A stretch of 35,250 bases of DNA from Deltaproteobacteria bacterium (lineage in GTDB: Bacteria; Myxococcota_A; Polyangia; Haliangiales; SHYZ01), in the NCBI GenBank assembly GCA_016210055.1, contig JACQUZ010000004.1, forward strand, positions 1 through 35,250, given 5' to 3'. The translations under genes and the position numbers were made by a program. A model generated the notes under the pieces. That model was given only the letters and a program-made list of their open reading frames with translations. It was not told where the DNA came from and ran no database searches. Shown one piece after another: positions 15,501 through 24,110 of the stretch (its first letter is position 1; every line of letters begins with the position of its first letter).

Positions 15501-18309
15501 GCTCCAGCTTCATTCCGCTGAGATATGTCCAGGCCCTGCCTTCGCACGAGTTGTCTGGATAGGTGCTCTCCTCGTGCGTCACGACACGGGTTTCGCACGA
15601 GTCGTCGGCTGCTTCGAGCATGATCGATCCCGGCGGCGACTCACCGTCCGCAAAGACGATGCGCCGCTCGAGGGGGGCCACCGTGCACTCTCCGGCGGGT
15701 CCACCGATACTAGCAGACCGCGTCGCGTAAACCGGGCCCTTGAGTGCAGCGCCTTCCGACACCGCCCGGAAGGAAAATGCGTTTTCGAAGTAGCCTTCCT
15801 CCAGCGGAACAAAGAAGAGTTGTCCACGCGGGGAGCGAAAGGGGGTAAGGGCCGAGAAACCCACCTCTACTTCGAGTCGAAATCCACCGAGGAACGCATC
15901 GTTCAGGAGGCTGATCTCGCCACCTTCGATATCAGAGGGCGCATGCCAGGCCGCATAGCCTGGATCGGGATCGGTCTCGACGACACCGGGCCGACGAAGC
16001 TTTAGGTTTTCGAAGAATCCGCCCTCCGACGTGCCTTCTGGAAAGCGCGGATTCACGGTAAAGATCACGTCTTCGCGCACGAGCCCCCCCTTCTCGACGA
16101 GCACCAAGAGGGGCTGGTCGCCGGTGACCACCGCGCACGCTCCAGCGCGGAGGTCCCACTCGCCAAGGCTTTTGCCCCCGCCTTGGTACCGCGGCGAGGT
16201 CAAGGGAACGACTTGGCGAAGGGGAGCTCCCTCCGATAGGCCCCTTTGCTTGCGAGTGCATGAATAGATGGTGTTGTAGTCGGACGTGTTCGTGCCTTGA
16301 GGATCGATATAACCAAGGCCCCCGATGACTTGGAACTGGACCGCCTGTGGCTCCGGAACTCGGTCCCTATAGTGACCCGGGATGTCGCTGGGATTGTCGC
16401 CGGAGTAGCGCGACATGAAGAACGCGGCAGTGGCGTAATCCATCTCACTTGGCGCATGAAGGACAACGTTCAGCGAGGCCATGTCGAGTGGGTGCTCGGG
16501 TACCGGGCTAATCACGGCCTCCGTGGACGGCTTGTTGGACTCGTCGGCGTATTGGCAGCTTCTGCGGCATCCGGTCACCGTCGGAGTCAAGGCAATTGCC
16601 TTGACGTGCAGGGTGTCGGTCGTGCCGTCCGGTAGGTACCTCGCCCGGAAGCTCGCCTCTCCGGTCTTCCCTCCGACGATGACTTGGCCACGCGCGAGGT
16701 CGAGCCCCGCTACCACGTTGGACAGGTCAGGAACTGGCCCCTCCGTAATGAGCACTGCTTGTCCTGAATCGACAACCACCTCGAGGTCGGGGGAGAGCGG
16801 TGACACGGGCACTGGGCTTTCCTCGCCCGGGCCACGCTGTGGGATCAGGAAGAGGCGGGCGGGAAAGCGCTCACCTGGCAGTGCGCTCACGATGTGGTTA
16901 GTAGGCAACGAACCAGGATCGCTTACCTTCTCAAACTCCACGTCGATCCGGCTGCGCGTCTTGACAACCACCATGGCTCGCCCGGGAACGTCCGCGCGGG
17001 TGTCGATAATGTCGATCCGGGCCTCGCCCACCTCCTTCGTCGTCACCAGCCCCTTTGCATCGACGGTTGCGACCGCCTCATTGCCGCTCACATAGGTGGT
17101 GGAGGGGAGGGCAGTAATGTCCTCTTCGGCGCCGTCATGGAACCTGGCCGTGACCTTGAGCTGTACCTTGTCGCCTGGATCTTTGGATTCCACGAGTGGC
17201 GGCATGGCGACAAGCTTTTCGAGACGAACACTGGCGGTGCTGGTCATGCAGCCAGCCGACACGCCGGGCGAGATCACGTCCGCGGTGGGAGGGAAATCCA
17301 GAGGAGCGACATAGATGCCATTCAATGGAGCGGCAGGCGCTGACCCAATGAAGCCCAAGGTGGCGTTGCCGCCGGTTACATCGTTCACGTGCCACGAGAT
17401 CGGCAGGCCCGAGGGGGCCACGGTTGCGGTGAACGTGACGAGTGCTCCGGGTGGCACTGTCACCGATGACGGAGTGAGGTCCAAGGAGCTTGGGCACGCT
17501 TCGATCGCAACGGTTCCCTCGCATGTCCTGTCGGCCACGAGGAGCGCTCGAATTTCGGCGCTTGCACACGACGTGAGGGACGAAGGTGGCACGTACCAGG
17601 GTTCTCCGGCGCGCATTTCTACCGACCCTGGGCCGTTGACCTCCCAGCTCGCACGCTTGAGCGGACCGGGCAAGGTGCCGTAGCGAAGCCGAACGCTGCA
17701 GCCAAGAAGGGTCTTATCTGAATCGGCCTCCAGGTGAATGGGCACGCGCGAGGCAGGATCCCCTGTCGCAAGGAGATCCAATCCTTTCCCCACGAAGCCA
17801 CGACTGAAATGGGTAATGCTCGCGAAAACGATGTTTCCCGAGACCGCGACCGGCAGCTCGTCAAAGCCTGGACCATCAGGTTTCGACCAGTACACCCAAG
17901 CGTCGCTCGGGTTGCCGTCGTGCTCGAACCTCACCTGGACGGGCTGGGCAAATTGAAGCCCCTCGGGTTCAAAGAGATAGATCGGCGAATACAAGGTCGC
18001 GCCAGGCGGCGGTGCGTCATCGGTCGCCGTGACCGTAATCTGAACATCGCTCGCAACGGCTCCAGCGGGTATCGCCAAGGTAACGTCACCGAGCTTGATG
18101 AGCGCACCCCGCGAGCCCACGGTCTTTGTCAGTCGACCTGCGGGATCCCCTTTCCCCCCGTCGCCACCGGTTTCTGGATTGGCGTCGACGCGAGGAGCCG
18201 CATCGGGAGAACCCGGGTGGTTCCCGGGCTCACTTCCACAGCCGATTGGAATGGCTGCGAGCGCGACCGCCACGAACCCTCTGCCCCAAGAAGTCCGTGT
18301 GATGGACAT
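12559..18309 (-). CDS. Giant secreted lipoprotein (1916 residues) with BIG2-like domain
   Basis: The start at 18309 has GGGGGGAGG about 5 bases upstream, far better than the GTG 8 codons earlier. A signal peptide (MSITRTSWGRGFVAVALAAIPIGC) ends at C24, an atypical lipobox (P-I-G-C), followed by a Pro/Gly/Asp-rich linker. Residues about 60-150 resemble a ZU5-like strand-rich domain (LAIPAGAV). A bacterial Ig-like BIG2 unit lies near residues 365-450 (ATVDAKGLVTTKEVGEARI). Most of the remaining 1100 residues are beta-rich and unrecognised, with a Cys/Tyr-rich patch (CHWVSGYSCYYVDY). Residues about 1649-1763 are unexpectedly hydrophobic and helical. It is probably surface-exposed; function unknown. 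A small beta-barrel gene lies 127 bp upstream on the same strand. Confidence 0.8.
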   Translation of the reverse strand: MSITRTSWGRGFVAVALAAIPIGCGSEPGNHPGSPDAAPRVDANPETGGDGGKGDPAGRLTKTVGSRGALIKLGDVTLAIPAGAVASDVQITVTATDDAPPPGATLYSPIYLFEPEGLQFAQPVQVRFEHDGNPSDAWVYWSKPDGPGFDELPVAVSGNIVFASITHFSRGFVGKGLDLLATGDPASRVPIHLEADSDKTLLGCSVRLRYGTLPGPLKRASWEVNGPGSVEMRAGEPWYVPPSSLTSCASAEIRALLVADRTCEGTVAIEACPSSLDLTPSSVTVPPGALVTFTATVAPSGLPISWHVNDVTGGNATLGFIGSAPAAPLNGIYVAPLDFPPTADVISPGVSAGCMTSTASVRLEKLVAMPPLVESKDPGDKVQLKVTARFHDGAEEDITALPSTTYVSGNEAVATVDAKGLVTTKEVGEARIDIIDTRADVPGRAMVVVKTRSRIDVEFEKVSDPGSLPTNHIVSALPGERFPARLFLIPQRGPGEESPVPVSPLSPDLEVVVDSGQAVLITEGPVPDLSNVVAGLDLARGQVIVGGKTGEASFRARYLPDGTTDTLHVKAIALTPTVTGCRRSCQYADESNKPSTEAVISPVPEHPLDMASLNVVLHAPSEMDYATAAFFMSRYSGDNPSDIPGHYRDRVPEPQAVQFQVIGGLGYIDPQGTNTSDYNTIYSCTRKQRGLSEGAPLRQVVPLTSPRYQGGGKSLGEWDLRAGACAVVTGDQPLLVLVEKGGLVREDVIFTVNPRFPEGTSEGGFFENLKLRRPGVVETDPDPGYAAWHAPSDIEGGEISLLNDAFLGGFRLEVEVGFSALTPFRSPRGQLFFVPLEEGYFENAFSFRAVSEGAALKGPVYATRSASIGGPAGECTVAPLERRIVFADGESPPGSIMLEAADDSCETRVVTHEESTYPDNSCEGRAWTYLSGMKLEPELKVEGPTGGNPLGLLRLSSPTAQCHWVSGYSCYYVDYTQWYTCPLDYQFSYDYVPIQPIPPDEQRGHLPGYVSYRDGPIGTLIVSSFGALVVSPSAVAQATDRAVQAWDDPDRRPPGTSDPTKVTLRLVGRSDPQASPLPAGPTDYRVYREYSSARLSVAAVASDPRGGKLVTINLPPATLVFPEGKPPAVQSEHEGEWIIETRDGKHKGRITVSPGYYAFDKAGAAIPLNAKPPVEKVRDFRRPWVQAPPDSLLRIRLLPAHTLRLDGDGGTLDLPSSCLSEVKPHRPSPLGETSMEILACPRLELLYGNGSPLPFVYPNPTDLLLVNPWNGSFPSPPGLPTAVIAADDKGVVRLTSTEGVRPDGIPDLNSPTKDAERVVLLQDGTESTAAPRLVDVQPFTLYSFVGLPPELLPTNWSQRSVQVPIPNLSESDPGERLFWFEGDRPIGLHVDTYVNWWATKENAGDRAGVFDGDCAYSPLAPRDLSTCRDIYDPTRTMGRVRGQPTGGDVPFGYELDGVACDPRWQSAVPLMGYDCNSEKLFGGVGPYGEASAFLTSSGLLEDAGGTSGGFVGGGEGRLSYQIVAETPGVDLYDLDVAYLSWGSPAEMRHQDVSKVNMRVVRFSEDDLIETSGEPDQIVTTGVAVTGPGSYVEMTTLPRGDGGAPLVAADLLGATLMFTFVPEGSQPPFQLDAIARKDRKGDVRYWAKKVLGLVADLACTLATGGTINAFGVAWAVGSTAAKMALDVPSVHGLEPKGLAYNAGWKVSTGIPKGLINVGMGTSTMNALKGAMNPGLMKYVSKSVGKSGLCSLALDALLLSHLTEDKISSAQASGFEILTMHLPEDTGDGVDVTRSVMVGRPFTTGPVVQQGKAELQQAVRHEDPGLLAIVFGPGHVVDGAQGTYFDARGTPVSYGEPYGTMSRFTTQVGGSAPTRFPFSYSAVAAAGRANESGAARIEMRRQGRFVLVPLDAIYELRQ

Positions 18310-18436
18310 GGCTGACCTCCCCCCCAGGAGCACCCGAAAAGAGCACGAGCAATCGAGAGTATCACGGGGATTTAGGTCGTATCAACGCTGCCGCGAGCGC
18401 CGTGAAGGGCCGAGCCGTGGATGAGGCCCAATGGGA

Positions 18437-19033
18437 TTAGAAGTGAAAACGGTAACCGCCAGCGACGGTAACCGCGCCGGCATTCGATGAACCGGTCGAG
18501 AGGAACTCAAGATCAACGAAATGGTAGCGGACCTCGCCAACCAGATCGCCCGGCCCCAGCCGATAACCGAGGCCTCCTCGCAGCTGCAGTCCGGCGCGCG
18601 TCTGGGTCTCGGTGTTCTCCTGTGAAAACGCATCCATCTTGGCGCGGAGGAAATAGGCTCCATATCCCACCCCGGCGTACGGTGTGAGCCTGCCGACTGG
18701 GACCAGCGCCAACGCGTCCAGGCTGATCGTCAACACGCGCTGGTCAAGGTCGTAGTCATAGTCCCCTGCCACCTGCGAGGCCCCTGCGCCGCTCTCATTA
18801 GGCTCGAGGTAGGACACTTCGGCTGCTACGGCGAGATGCCTACCGAGAATTGGAAGGCGAAAAGACAGGTCGATGGCACCGAGCCACGTAGCGTCCAGCT
18901 TGGACGTGGGAATCGCGGCCCCTGCCTTTGCCCCAATCGAAAGCCCCGTGCCTGCTTCTTCGGACCGCGCCCATGCGTCGTCAGGTTGAAGCACCGCCAG
19001 GGCGAGAGTCGCGAGCATTCTAGATTTCCACAT
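18437..19033 (-). CDS. Small outer-membrane beta-barrel protein
   Basis: A 198-residue protein with a short signal peptide (cut near AWA-RSEE, residue 22) and an eight-strand-like barrel: GLSIGAKAGAAIP, AAEVSYLEP, TPYAGVGYGAYF, LQLRGGLGYRLG, VGEVRYHFVDL and a final VAGGYRFHF ending in Phe, the classical C-terminal signal for BAM-dependent outer-membrane insertion. It resembles the OmpA/OmpX-type barrel superfamily without a peptidoglycan-binding domain. GGGGGCGG lies just before the ATG and overlaps the stop of the upstream lipoprotein gene, only 9 bp away, so the two genes are very probably cotranscribed. The specific role is unknown. Confidence 0.8.
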   Translation of the reverse strand: MWKSRMLATLALAVLQPDDAWARSEEAGTGLSIGAKAGAAIPTSKLDATWLGAIDLSFRLPILGRHLAVAAEVSYLEPNESGAGASQVAGDYDYDLDQRVLTISLDALALVPVGRLTPYAGVGYGAYFLRAKMDAFSQENTETQTRAGLQLRGGLGYRLGPGDLVGEVRYHFVDLEFLSTGSSNAGAVTVAGGYRFHF

Positions 19034-19042
19034 GGCCGCCCC

Positions 19043-21862
19043 CTAGTAGCTCCCACGAAGGACTACGCTTGACGTCGTGCCAGCCGAGAGGTCATGGCTA
19101 CCCCCCACGAAATAGAAGTACGCTCCAAAGAAGGCCAGCCCGGAGCGGTATTGGACGCCATCGGCGAAGCTCACCGTGGCCGCGTTGAACCCAGTGAACG
19201 TGGGAACACAAGGGGAACCCCCCGTGCACGTGGTGGTCGTCGATTTCTCGCTGGCATTCGGGAACGACCCGCCCGTTCCTCCCCAACCATTAAACGCGTA
19301 GAAGAAGTCATTAACCACAATCGCCGCAAGGCCGACGCGCTCGGCAGCAAGGGCGCCGCCGCTACTCCAGGAGAGTGGCTCGCCTACATTGTCGCCACTC
19401 GTGCCAAGTGGAGCGCTCTCGATGGACTTCAATCCGGCTCCGCCAGAGCAAGCGCCGCCGCTTCCCACTCCTCGGGCGCACTTGGTACCTCCCGCCGCGA
19501 CAATCCCGAATGTTCCAACGGGCAGCGAATCAGCCACGTCATTCGAGACCGGCATGAGCACGTGTTCTGCCCGCGCCTGCAAGAGGGTTGGGCCGGTTCT
19601 CCAGTTGCTGAGGATCACGCTGCCGTCGGCGCTAAGGGCCGCGCCCTCTGTAGAAGCGAGCACGTCTCCCGTTCCAGGCCCCTTCCGTCCGCCTGTTACG
19701 TAAACGAAGACCTGATTCGCGCTCATGCGGACGACAGTCGCCGCCGCGTCAAATCGTTTTGTGCCAAGCTCGGCCACCGGGACCCATGCACCAAGGCTCC
19801 CGACAGGCATCGGCTTCTTGTCGGGGACTCGCGGCGGGTCCCCCTTGTCGATGTAGGAAACCGTCGCGCCGTCTGCGGTCTCATGGATGAGCACCTCGCT
19901 TCCGCTCAGTAGATTGGGCCGCGGCGACCTATAGATGAGGTAGTGGTGAACGGAAGGCGTGCCGCTCGGCATGGCCCACGAGAGCGCCACGGCCCCGTTG
20001 TCGGAGACCCGAAGGGAATCCTCGTCGGATGGAAGCGACTCGCCGAGAGGGTTCAGAGTCCCCTCCGCCATGACTGCCGCAACCCTGTAGTAATAGGTTC
20101 CGCCTCTAAGTGCCCCATCCCCCTTTGCCTCGGGAAGTCCGAGGATCGGCGAGGTATCGGCTCCTAGGACTTGGGCACGGAGGACGGATTGGTTCGGACT
20201 CGGCGTGCTCCCATCACTGGAACCCCCAATAGCGTAGATGAACCTGCCTACTCGCGCGAGAGCAACGCCGCTCCGCCCGTCTGGAAGGGCGCTTTGGAGG
20301 AGCGTCCACGGACCGAGGTCGCCGAAACGGCTGACCGCCGCCACTTCCGTGGATGCCAACGCCTTCCCTTCCTGATCCTCACCTCCGACGGCGTAAAGGA
20401 AGCGATTGCCCAAGTCATCGCTTGCCATCGCCACTCCGTGCGCCCGTCTGTTCTCATTCAGGCTGGACTGAGGTGACGTCGCTTGACCCAGCTTTCTCGA
20501 TGGATCAGTCACTGCAAAGGAAGAGAACAGCGCAAGTGCTCCATCGTCCTCGTGGCGAACGCGCACGACATGTCCACCGGTGACGGCGGGCAGGATAATC
20601 TCACAGGTCGCCGTGTCTTCTCGGGCGACGACATCTTGCTTGACCGTCGCTGGGCCGCAGGGCAATTCCGCTCCGTCGCTCGCCAAGAGCGAGACCGTGA
20701 GCACGGGCGTTGTGCTCGGAGGCGTGGGAAGCTTGAAATTGTCCCCGGTCACCGTGAGGGTCACCAACGTGCTCTTGTCACCCCGGGCCGGATTGACCGA
20801 GAGAATCGTGGGGGGCGGATCCGGTAGCACCTTGAACGCTTTTTCGATAAGTCCGTTGGCGCCATCAGGATTAACAACACGAATGTCATAAGGGCCGCCC
20901 ACCACCACGCGAGGATCGTCAGCCTGCGACGGGACCACTGCAGTCATGATCGACTTCCCTGTCGGCGTGCCTGGATCCAAGTAGGCCTCGCGCCGCAAGG
21001 GGATTTCCTTGGCGCCAATGAGGATGAATACCTCGGGCGTGGACAGCAGCCCATGTCCGCCGGCATTCGAGGCGCAAATCTCAATCGTCGTGCGCGCATT
21101 GACCCAACCAAACGCCGGATCGACTGTACTGCAGACGTCAATCGATGGCGGTGCCTTCACCTCGAAGGCATTCTCCTTGGTGGCACTGCAGCCTTCCGGG
21201 TTGGTCACGGTGAGGTCGTAGAAACCAGGGGTGAGCCCGGAAGGGACGATTGCGCCGATCTGGGTAGAGGACTCGAGCTTCACCCCGCCCAGGAAGAGGG
21301 CGCCTCCCCGTTCGCGGGCGAGGACAACCTTTGGCTGGGCGAGGCCATCTTCCGTCGTTCGGAAGCCCTCGCCCATGATGTCCACCGGGGTCTCCGTGCT
21401 GCTGACCCCACTCGAGGGCGCGACCTCGTCGATTGTCGGAGGCGGTACCAGCTTGAGTGCATTTTCTCGCACGCCAGCGCCGCCGTTGGGATTCTCGACA
21501 CGGATCGAATAGACGCCCGGAGCCAGGCTATCCGGTGCAACACCTGCCGTCAGGTCGCCGGTGGACTGATCGTACTTCAGCACCGCGAGCACTGTTTCCT
21601 GGCCGCTTGTCGCCACGAGCTTCACCGTGGGCAAGGCGAGACCCGGCGAACCCGTGAGCGTTCCGACTGGCAGTGGCGAGAAACCTGCCCCCGAGATAAC
21701 GAGCGTGCCCGGGAGGTCCGTGCAGAGGACTGCCTCTGCCGGTGCGCCCAGGTCGGCTCTCGTCACGGTCGTGGGCACCGGCGTCGGGCCGTCGCGACTC
21801 ACGTCGCTTATCTTGCAACTTGCAAGAGAACCAGCCCACCACATGAGCATGAGCTTGCGCAT
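19043..21862 (-). CDS. Lipoprotein with IPT/TIG, Kelch-like and fibronectin III-like domains
   Basis: A 939-residue protein. The ATG at 21862 has GGAGG 6 bases upstream. A very short signal peptide (MRKLMLMWWAGSLASC) ends in a perfect lipobox LASC with C16. About residues 35-450 hold four IPT/TIG-like Ig domains, each opening with a PPTI-x-x-V or equivalent and containing a GxGF or GDNF strand. Two blocks of Kelch-like motifs follow (FLYAVGGEDQ, FIYAIGGSSD, then VFVYVTGGRK, GIVAAGGTK, FYAFNGWGG, FYFVGGSHD), split by a fibronectin III-like insert (YYYRVAAVMAEG, HHYLIYRS). The layout suggests a stalk plus beta-propeller exposed on the cell surface, for binding or adhesion. Ligand unknown. It leads the barrel and giant lipoprotein genes. 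Confidence 0.82.
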   Translation of the reverse strand: MRKLMLMWWAGSLASCKISDVSRDGPTPVPTTVTRADLGAPAEAVLCTDLPGTLVISGAGFSPLPVGTLTGSPGLALPTVKLVATSGQETVLAVLKYDQSTGDLTAGVAPDSLAPGVYSIRVENPNGGAGVRENALKLVPPPTIDEVAPSSGVSSTETPVDIMGEGFRTTEDGLAQPKVVLARERGGALFLGGVKLESSTQIGAIVPSGLTPGFYDLTVTNPEGCSATKENAFEVKAPPSIDVCSTVDPAFGWVNARTTIEICASNAGGHGLLSTPEVFILIGAKEIPLRREAYLDPGTPTGKSIMTAVVPSQADDPRVVVGGPYDIRVVNPDGANGLIEKAFKVLPDPPPTILSVNPARGDKSTLVTLTVTGDNFKLPTPPSTTPVLTVSLLASDGAELPCGPATVKQDVVAREDTATCEIILPAVTGGHVVRVRHEDDGALALFSSFAVTDPSRKLGQATSPQSSLNENRRAHGVAMASDDLGNRFLYAVGGEDQEGKALASTEVAAVSRFGDLGPWTLLQSALPDGRSGVALARVGRFIYAIGGSSDGSTPSPNQSVLRAQVLGADTSPILGLPEAKGDGALRGGTYYYRVAAVMAEGTLNPLGESLPSDEDSLRVSDNGAVALSWAMPSGTPSVHHYLIYRSPRPNLLSGSEVLIHETADGATVSYIDKGDPPRVPDKKPMPVGSLGAWVPVAELGTKRFDAAATVVRMSANQVFVYVTGGRKGPGTGDVLASTEGAALSADGSVILSNWRTGPTLLQARAEHVLMPVSNDVADSLPVGTFGIVAAGGTKCARGVGSGGACSGGAGLKSIESAPLGTSGDNVGEPLSWSSGGALAAERVGLAAIVVNDFFYAFNGWGGTGGSFPNASEKSTTTTCTGGSPCVPTFTGFNAATVSFADGVQYRSGLAFFGAYFYFVGGSHDLSAGTTSSVVLRGSY

Positions 21863-21929
21863 GCACAACCTCCATCAAGCGAGGCAAGGTGTCGCTTTCT
21901 TAGCGCTCCAGAATAAGCACGACTGCTAG

Positions 21930-24098
21930 TCACTCAAGCTCTTGCATGGCGTCCACCCAGTCCCGATAGACGAAGACCATGCGGTTGTCCCCGATGCGCC
22001 CTTCTTTTTGGAATGTTGAAAAGATGCCGTCGCAATCAAGGTCTCCGACTGCGCGCACGATGAACCTGCCGCCTGGCCCATCGCCGCCGCGAATAAATTG
22101 GAAGGAGTAATAGTGCGGGTCGGCCGGCGCGAACCCGAGCGTCTTCCACGTAGGGTGGGACCAGGTGTCAGGCCCGGGGTGACACTTCCGGTCCTCCGTC
22201 TTGCAGCAAGCCCCAGCCTCCGGGGTCAGCTTCGTGGTGGCAGGCAGCTTCTTGTTCTTCTCGTAGTAGGCCCGCGCAAGCTCGAACAGGGTTTCGACCT
22301 GAACCCGCGCCTCGGTGCTCTTTGATCGATAGAGGTATTTCAAGAACGAAGGAATGGCGATTGCCGCCATGATTCCCGTTGCTCCGCCGAGGAGTGGTCC
22401 GCCCGTGCTCGTGAGCTGTGCCTGCCTTGCAAGCATTGACCTCGGGAACTTCCTCGCGATCTCGGCCATTGCGGCCTGAAAAGAAGCCTCGTCACCTTCG
22501 TAGCGTTTTGCCAGTGCAGCCTCGTAGATCTGCAGGGCCTCTGCGGGTTCGGCGCCGAACGTGGACAGGCGAAGCAGGGCATGGATGCCGTCGGGACGCA
22601 CGGAAACGCCGAAGGCCGCCTCATAAACATGGGCGAGGGCCCACGCGACAACCTCGATGGTCCCAAGGACGTGCTCGCCGTCGGCTCCAAGTGACTCGCC
22701 TGGAATCACGCTCTTTACCCACCGGAACTGGGCGTCCAGGTCACGACCCCAGGAGGCGACCGTGTGGGCGACCGTAAGCACGTCCTTGGCTTCGACGCTC
22801 CAAGCATCGTCTGCGGCTTCCCCCTTGAGCGTATCCAGGGTCGCCTCACCCATGGACAACGCCAGGACCTGGCCCCGTGCCTCGATGCGGGCGGTGACGT
22901 CGGGCAGTCCCAGGGAGAACGGAACCTCATCCGTCGGTAGGGAAAGCTTCATGGTGCACCGGTCGCCCGATGACTTTACGTCGCGCAGGCCGGGAGTCTC
23001 GCCCATCGCAAGCTCTGCGAGGGCACAGAGCTTGGCCACCGATCCCTTCACCTTCTCGCCGTCCTTCACGCCGAGGAGCACGGCGAGCCCAATTTCCCCT
23101 TTCCCTGCGGTGACCAATTCAATGTCGCCGGTGAGCTGCTCCAAGAGCTCAGCCCGAAGGTCCAAGTTCCCAGCAGCGGGAATGGGTGGAAGCTGCGCCA
23201 AGAGCAGCTCCCACGGAAGTTGGAGACGAAGGATGCCCGTCGCACCTCCCGTGTACCCTTTGAACAAGCTGGTCGGGGGCTTGCTCGTGAATTTTGGTGC
23301 GAGCGGTCCATTCATTTCTCCCTTAGCCCACGCCCGCCCGGTGACTCCATCGCGTTGGAGGGTGACAGAGGCTACGAGCGACTTGAGCCTTCCCACCGGT
23401 TCGAGCGCCCGCAAGGCATTCGCTGTTTCTTGCTCGGACTCCAGGTCAAAGTAGAGCTCCATGTCCCCCCGTTTCTCTGGGGGCGTGCTCTTGATCGTCG
23501 TCGCCGCTGGGGATTCATGAGGCGCAGCTGCGGCGTCGAGATCCGCGAGCGTCGCGGCGCAGGCATAGCGTCTTGCCACCGCTTTACACCGGAACGAGCC
23601 CAGGACGTCCACCTCTCGCCCTTGTTCCTTGTCAACGGTGGCATTGAACGCCTTGCGAAAAGCCACCCGATCTCCGACAGGAAGGACCACCAACGTTGGC
23701 CGGTCTTCCGCAAGGTCCCCGAAAATAGCCATGCCGTACGACAGGTCGAGCCCCATGTCCTTCCACGCTGCCTCGTCGAGAGGATCCCTTCCATCGGGCG
23801 TAATCCCTCGGAGCTCCCCAAGGAGCCGCGTTCCAGGAGGGCGCGCGGCCACGACGCGTGCGACGCCTTGGAGCACGGTGAAGAGCCTCTGCGGTACACC
23901 GTCTCCGATGACAAGTCCCAATGTTGCGTCGGGCGGCGCCATCTCCCACAGCGCCGACGTTGGGCTCGTCCTCGTCACCGTCGGTGCAACAGGGTCGGAG
24001 AGCCTCCGGACGCTCTCCGGCCTCTTCTGCGAGCAACCCACCACCACTCCAGCGATGGCCACTGTCACCCCAGCCAGCACGAGCACTGCTAGCCGCAT
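21930..24098 (-). CDS. Lipoprotein with internal/C-terminal type IV pilin-like domain
   Basis: A 722-residue protein. The signal peptide (MRLAVLVLAGVTVAIAGVVVGC) ends in lipobox V-V-G-C with C22. Residues about 45-555 form a large soluble region I do not recognise. Residues 564-722 look like a myxobacterial pilin: a short hydrophobic helix (GIMAAIAIPSFLKYLYRSK, 575 on) that matches the second half of the pilin alpha-1 helix, then SKSTEARVQVETLFELARAYY and a C-terminal part with HYYSFQF and AVGDLDCDG. The prepilin peptidase site and the first half of the helix are absent. GGAGG lies about 5 bases before the ATG, and the stop of the UbiB-type gene is only 12 bp upstream, so they form an operon. 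Confidence 0.78.
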   Translation of the reverse strand: MRLAVLVLAGVTVAIAGVVVGCSQKRPESVRRLSDPVAPTVTRTSPTSALWEMAPPDATLGLVIGDGVPQRLFTVLQGVARVVAARPPGTRLLGELRGITPDGRDPLDEAAWKDMGLDLSYGMAIFGDLAEDRPTLVVLPVGDRVAFRKAFNATVDKEQGREVDVLGSFRCKAVARRYACAATLADLDAAAAPHESPAATTIKSTPPEKRGDMELYFDLESEQETANALRALEPVGRLKSLVASVTLQRDGVTGRAWAKGEMNGPLAPKFTSKPPTSLFKGYTGGATGILRLQLPWELLLAQLPPIPAAGNLDLRAELLEQLTGDIELVTAGKGEIGLAVLLGVKDGEKVKGSVAKLCALAELAMGETPGLRDVKSSGDRCTMKLSLPTDEVPFSLGLPDVTARIEARGQVLALSMGEATLDTLKGEAADDAWSVEAKDVLTVAHTVASWGRDLDAQFRWVKSVIPGESLGADGEHVLGTIEVVAWALAHVYEAAFGVSVRPDGIHALLRLSTFGAEPAEALQIYEAALAKRYEGDEASFQAAMAEIARKFPRSMLARQAQLTSTGGPLLGGATGIMAAIAIPSFLKYLYRSKSTEARVQVETLFELARAYYEKNKKLPATTKLTPEAGACCKTEDRKCHPGPDTWSHPTWKTLGFAPADPHYYSFQFIRGGDGPGGRFIVRAVGDLDCDGIFSTFQKEGRIGDNRMVFVYRDWVDAMQELE

Positions 24099-24110
24099 GC
24101 TCTCCTCCCC

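Noticed and set aside
18310..18436. 127 bp gap between the beta-barrel and giant lipoprotein genes searched for promoter, terminator or RNA
   Set aside because: No convincing -35/-10 pair or terminator hairpin was seen; only the Shine-Dalgarno site of the lipoprotein is clear.
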